64,000 nt of DNA from Tunicatimonas pelagia. GTDB lineage: Bacteria; Bacteroidota; Bacteroidia; Cytophagales; Cyclobacteriaceae. The stretch lies in the NCBI RefSeq assembly GCF_030506325.1, contig NZ_CP120683.1, positions 6,142,501 to 6,206,500 on the forward strand. The letters are read 5' to 3'. Within the stretch, counting starts at the first letter, position 1, and the number at the start of each line of letters is the position of its first letter. Positions 60,710-64,000 of this stretch are shown in pieces. Position numbers and translations under genes: made by a program. The notes under the pieces are model-generated. The model was not told the DNA's origin, ran no database searches, and worked only from the letters and a program-made list of their open reading frames with translations.

Positions 60710-63700
60710 ATGCGAAGTATAATAAAATATCTTATTCAAAGCCCGACGTTGGTTAACCTGTTCGTAATCCTACTGGTTGGGATTGGGCTTCTGCGACTAG
60801 CTCAGACCCGTAGCACTACGTTCCCTAGCCAGAAAGTGCGCTTTATTGATATGACTGTTCCGTATCCGGGTGCGAGTCCCAGTGAGGTAGAAGAGGGAGT
60901 TACTGCCCGTATTGAGGATAACTTGGAAAGTGTCACTGGTATTGATCGGGTAACCTCTACTTCTCGAGAAAACTTGGCTTCTATCCAGGTGGAGCTGGAA
61001 GAAAATGCTGATGCGGATAAAATGCTGGTGGAAGTAAAGAATGCAGTAGACCGTATTAATAATTTCCCGAGTGGGGTAGAGCCGGTGTCTATCCAGAAGC
61101 GCGAACCACTCAATTTAACAATGAGTGTTGCTCTACAAGGCGATTTGCCACTGCAAGCAATGAAAGATTACGCTGAAGAAATTCGGGATGATCTGATGAC
61201 CGCGCCGGGTATCTCAACCGTAATGATCAGCGGCGTACCGGAAGAAGAAATTGAAATTCGGGTACGGGAAAATGACCTGCGGGCGTACAGTTTGACCATT
61301 AGCGATGTGCAACGAGCGGTTCAAAATGCCAATCTGGAAACCTTTGGCGGAAGTATTGAGACGGGAGAAGAAAACATTTCTATTAAAGCCAATGAGAAGG
61401 GGTACTATGCGAAAGATTTACAAAATATTGTAGTGCGGGCTACTCCCGACGGTAACGTAGTTTACTTGAAAGAAGTGGCCGAGGTAGTAGATCAGTTTAA
61501 AGATTCGCCTACTGCTCGCTACTTAGAAGACGAGCGGGTAATTACCGTTACGGTTTACACCCTAAATGATGAGGATATTCTGGAAAACGCGACTTACGCT
61601 AGAGACTATATCGCTACGTTTAACGACCGCCATGCTGGGATTGACCTGCTGGTACTGGAAGATGGCACTGGCACCTTGCAAGATCGGCTCAAAACCATGA
61701 TAAACAACGGAGTGGTGGGAGTTGTACTGGTGTTGATTGTTCTCGCGCTATTCCTCGATAAACACCTAGCCTTCTGGGTAGCCCTAAAAATCCCGGTAGC
61801 CATTATCGCGATGTTTATTTTTGCTGACATCTACGGGATAACCATTAATGCGGTGTCGCTGTTTGGGTTTATTTTGGTACTAGGTATTCTGGTTGATGAT
61901 GGAGTAGTGATCGGGGAGAATATCTACCAACACGCTAAGGAAAAAGGAAAGAAACCGCTCCGCGCAGCACTGGAAGGAACCCTGGAGATGATTACCCCTG
62001 TCACTATTTCACTTTCCACCACGGCAATTGCCTTTTCGTTGTTCTTATTCTTGCCTACGCAAGCGGGAGAATTTTTCGGCGAGATGGCCTTCGTCGTAAT
62101 TTCAGTATTATTTGTGGCCTTCCTGGAAAGCTTTTTCATTCTACCCGCTCACTTGGCGCACTCCAAAGGCTTGCGAGAAAATAGTAAACCATCGCGCATA
62201 GAACGCTGGGCGAGTAGTTCAGTAGCCTTTCTACGCGATAAGGTCTATATGAAGTTATTTCACCGAACTGCCGTAGGCCGGGGGTGGATGCAAGGCTTGA
62301 CGTTTATAGCATTCGTGGGTTTACTAGTTGGCTCGGTATCCCTTATTAGTGGGGGAGTAGTCAATTTTACTTTCTTCCCTAACTTAGACGATGATGCCTT
62401 CTTCATTGAGTTGGAACTTTCCCCCGGCACTCCGGTAGAGGTAACTCAACAGAAATTAAGTCAAATTGCCGAAGCAGCTCAAGAAGTTAATACTGACCTG
62501 AGTGAAGGTAGGGAAGATAAAAAAGAAATCATCCGTTTTGTGGAGATAGTCACTGGTCCGCTGGACAACCAAGGGCAGATAAAAGTAACGATGCTCGGTG
62601 GTGAAGAGCGTGGTATTAGCTCGTTTAAGGTTTCCAATGCTATTCGCGAAGCAGCTCCGCCTATCCCGGAGGCTACCCGACTAATTTATGGCTTGGGGGC
62701 ATCGACGTCTTTGTTCGGCTTACCCGTATCATTCTCACTAAAGAGTAAAAACTTGGAAGAACTGCGACTAGCAAAACAAGAGCTTAAAGCAGCAATGGAG
62801 GATTTCCCCGACGTGAAGGATGTGTCGGATACCGATACACAAGGCAAACAGGAACTGCATATTAAACTGAAGCCCCAAGCGGAGCTACTCGGACTAAGTT
62901 TAGGACAAGTGTTAAATCAAGTGCGAGCGGGTTTCTTTGGAGCGCAAGCCCAAAGCTTACAGCGCGGAGATAACGAGGTAGAAGTATGGGTGCGCTATCC
63001 TAAAGAAGGGCGCAATACAAAGGCGGAACTATTGAATATGCGAGTTACGGATCCTGGTGGAAATACCTACTATCTCAAAGATATTGCTTCGGTAGATACG
63101 GAAGAGGGCACATTGGCAATTAACCATCTAGAGGGGCAACGGGAAATTCGTATCGAGGCGAACGTAGCTAGTAACGAGATATCTGCACCTCGAGCTATTA
63201 CTTACATTGAAACCGGATTACTACCTAGTATCTTGCAAAAGTATCCATCAGTATCTTACACCGTGGAGGGGCAAAACCGGCAGTCCTTCAAACTCATTGG
63301 AGCTATTACCACCATTGGCCCGATTATCTTGCTGTTCATATTGGCACTGATTATTATCAACAATAATTCGTTCTCCCAGGGGTTTCTGGTATTTGGTTTG
63401 TTTCCTTTCGCTGCCATTGGGGTCATCATCGGTCACTGGATTCACGGTGAGGCGGTAAACATCTTCTCATTGGTCGGTACAATTGCGCTTATCGGAGTAT
63501 TTGTGAACAATGCTCTGGTCTTTATCTCTACGCTCAACGATCTGCTTAAGGAGGGGAAAGATTTTATTGGAGCCATTGTTGAGTCGGCTCAATCCCGATT
63601 TCGCCCCATTATCTTAACTACCATTACTACAGTAGCGGGTTTAGGGCCGCTCATTGGTTCTAGTAGTACGGGAGCGCAGTTTCTAAAAGGCCCAGCGATT

Positions 63701-63877
63701 GCGATGGCTTACGGTTTAGGATTTGGAATTTTTAATGTACTCATTCTGCTGCCGCTAATGCTGGTCGTATTTAATCGCCTGCGCCTATGGTGGCATAATC
63801 GAGTACGAAACCGTCAGCTATCTCCGGCTGAAGTGGAACCAGCGGTCATGAAGCTTAAGTATACCATCAACGAATAA
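60710..63877 (+). CDS. RND-family efflux pump inner-membrane transporter (AcrB/MexF type)
   Basis: A 1055-residue proton-driven exporter with 12 helices and two large periplasmic loops in the usual repeat of two halves. TM1 starts LVNLFVILLVGIGLL (about 13-28), the porter-domain motif is YPGASPSEVEEGVTARIEDNL, and TM4 contains the proton-relay Asp pair in GILVDDGVVIGENI. The second half has FVNNALVFISTLND in place of the first-half TM4 and ends with LMLVVFNRLRLWWHN. Length is in the normal 1020-1060 range. The drug or metabolite exported is not known. Its stop overlaps the next frame's ATG by one base. Confidence 0.95.
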   Translation: MRSIIKYLIQSPTLVNLFVILLVGIGLLRLAQTRSTTFPSQKVRFIDMTVPYPGASPSEVEEGVTARIEDNLESVTGIDRVTSTSRENLASIQVELEENADADKMLVEVKNAVDRINNFPSGVEPVSIQKREPLNLTMSVALQGDLPLQAMKDYAEEIRDDLMTAPGISTVMISGVPEEEIEIRVRENDLRAYSLTISDVQRAVQNANLETFGGSIETGEENISIKANEKGYYAKDLQNIVVRATPDGNVVYLKEVAEVVDQFKDSPTARYLEDERVITVTVYTLNDEDILENATYARDYIATFNDRHAGIDLLVLEDGTGTLQDRLKTMINNGVVGVVLVLIVLALFLDKHLAFWVALKIPVAIIAMFIFADIYGITINAVSLFGFILVLGILVDDGVVIGENIYQHAKEKGKKPLRAALEGTLEMITPVTISLSTTAIAFSLFLFLPTQAGEFFGEMAFVVISVLFVAFLESFFILPAHLAHSKGLRENSKPSRIERWASSSVAFLRDKVYMKLFHRTAVGRGWMQGLTFIAFVGLLVGSVSLISGGVVNFTFFPNLDDDAFFIELELSPGTPVEVTQQKLSQIAEAAQEVNTDLSEGREDKKEIIRFVEIVTGPLDNQGQIKVTMLGGEERGISSFKVSNAIREAAPPIPEATRLIYGLGASTSLFGLPVSFSLKSKNLEELRLAKQELKAAMEDFPDVKDVSDTDTQGKQELHIKLKPQAELLGLSLGQVLNQVRAGFFGAQAQSLQRGDNEVEVWVRYPKEGRNTKAELLNMRVTDPGGNTYYLKDIASVDTEEGTLAINHLEGQREIRIEANVASNEISAPRAITYIETGLLPSILQKYPSVSYTVEGQNRQSFKLIGAITTIGPIILLFILALIIINNNSFSQGFLVFGLFPFAAIGVIIGHWIHGEAVNIFSLVGTIALIGVFVNNALVFISTLNDLLKEGKDFIGAIVESAQSRFRPIILTTITTVAGLGPLIGSSSTGAQFLKGPAIAMAYGLGFGIFNVLILLPLMLVVFNRLRLWWHNRVRNRQLSPAEVEPAVMKLKYTINE

Positions 63878-64000
63878 TGATCAAAACCATGAATATCTAT
63901 AAAATTACATTAGCACTGGTGAGCACTAAGATGAAAATAGTTGGTACTCTTCCTCTTTGGGAAAGGAGGCCGCCGTGGAACGGGGTAGGAGGATTTGAGC
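63877..64000 (+). CDS. Start of a possible outer-membrane efflux gene, interrupted-looking and cut by the window end
   Basis: An ATG at 63877 overlaps the RND stop (TAATGA), and a second at 63889 begins MNIYKITLALVS, the start of a signal peptide. The expected outer-membrane TolC-type partner would be here. However, from about 63940 the reading frame turns into sequence like CTCTTTGGGAAAGGAGGCCG, which resembles a dispersed intergenic repeat rather than a coding region. Either the gene is broken here by a repeat insertion or it starts elsewhere. The frame remains open to the window end, so nothing is certain. Confidence 0.35.
   Translation, partial: MIKTMNIYKITLALVSTKMKIVGTLPLWERRPPWNGVGGFE

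Overview
The window looks like a piece of chromosome from a Bacteroidota bacterium, most likely of the order Cytophagales. The basis is protein style rather than a marker gene. There is a secreted beta-helix protein with a type IX secretion (T9SS) C-terminal sorting domain, a PorE-like TPR/PD40/CRD/OmpA protein, carboxypeptidase-regulatory-like domains, large MacB/FtsX-type permeases in tandem, a DUF2975/XRE pair, and TAnnTTTG-type -7 boxes. No rRNA, tRNA or CRISPR array was recognised.

Layout. 1-4.3 kb: a cut-off small gene, an L-type lectin, a ComEC-like channel and an HDAC-fold deacetylase. 4.3-8.4 kb: a minus-strand run of histidine kinase, GH2 glycosidase lipoprotein and two small membrane/lipoprotein genes. 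8.7-18.1 kb: PorE-like protein, Lon protease, a small conserved protein, a CE15-type esterase, the T9SS-sorted beta-helix/PA14 protein and a methyltransferase. 18.3-21.9 kb: a YdcF-like protein, then a glucose-dehydrogenase-like SDR with a GH15 trehalase/glucoamylase-like enzyme. 21.9-24.3 kb: a decayed, gene-poor stretch with two nonsense-disrupted genes and several inverted repeats. 24.3-34.8 kb: a secreted degenerate Nudix protein followed by four paralogous FtsX-like permeases without an ATPase. 34.8-42.8 kb: a secreted protein of unknown function, a serine hydrolase, the DUF2975/XRE pair, a Tat-type FAD oxidoreductase and a CarboxypepD_reg-like protein.

42.8-57.3 kb reads as a sugar-acid (probably uronate) utilisation region. 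It holds a LacI regulator, a DUF6807-ThuA fusion, two Gfo/Idh/MocA-type proteins, a complete TRAP transporter (DctP, DctQ, DctM), a mannonate oxidoreductase-like SDR overlapping UxuA mannonate dehydratase, and a secreted TIM-barrel isomerase-like lipoprotein. Two LacI-type palindromes (43921 and 47719) tie the regulator to the first two plus-strand units. A CmoA plus isoprenylcysteine-methyltransferase-like pair sits in between. The GH2 and CE15 enzymes elsewhere in the window could supply uronates, but that link is inference.

57.5-64 kb: a TetR-controlled RND efflux operon. An intact IS4-family element (about 57602-58873, flanked by ATACT) lies between a promoter/operator and the tetR start codon. 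The same operator half-sites (TAATC-N4-GATTA) recur between tetR and the membrane fusion protein gene. The window ends just inside what should be the next efflux gene, where the reading frame runs into repeat-like sequence.

The most unusual items are the IS-split tetR promoter with paired operators, the ten-copy AAAACCC heptamer array between dctQ and dctM, the two adjacent genes each broken by one in-frame stop, the recurring AT-rich imperfect palindromes between the permease genes, and the CmoA/membrane-methyltransferase pair. I did not find a clear candidate for a wholly new system.
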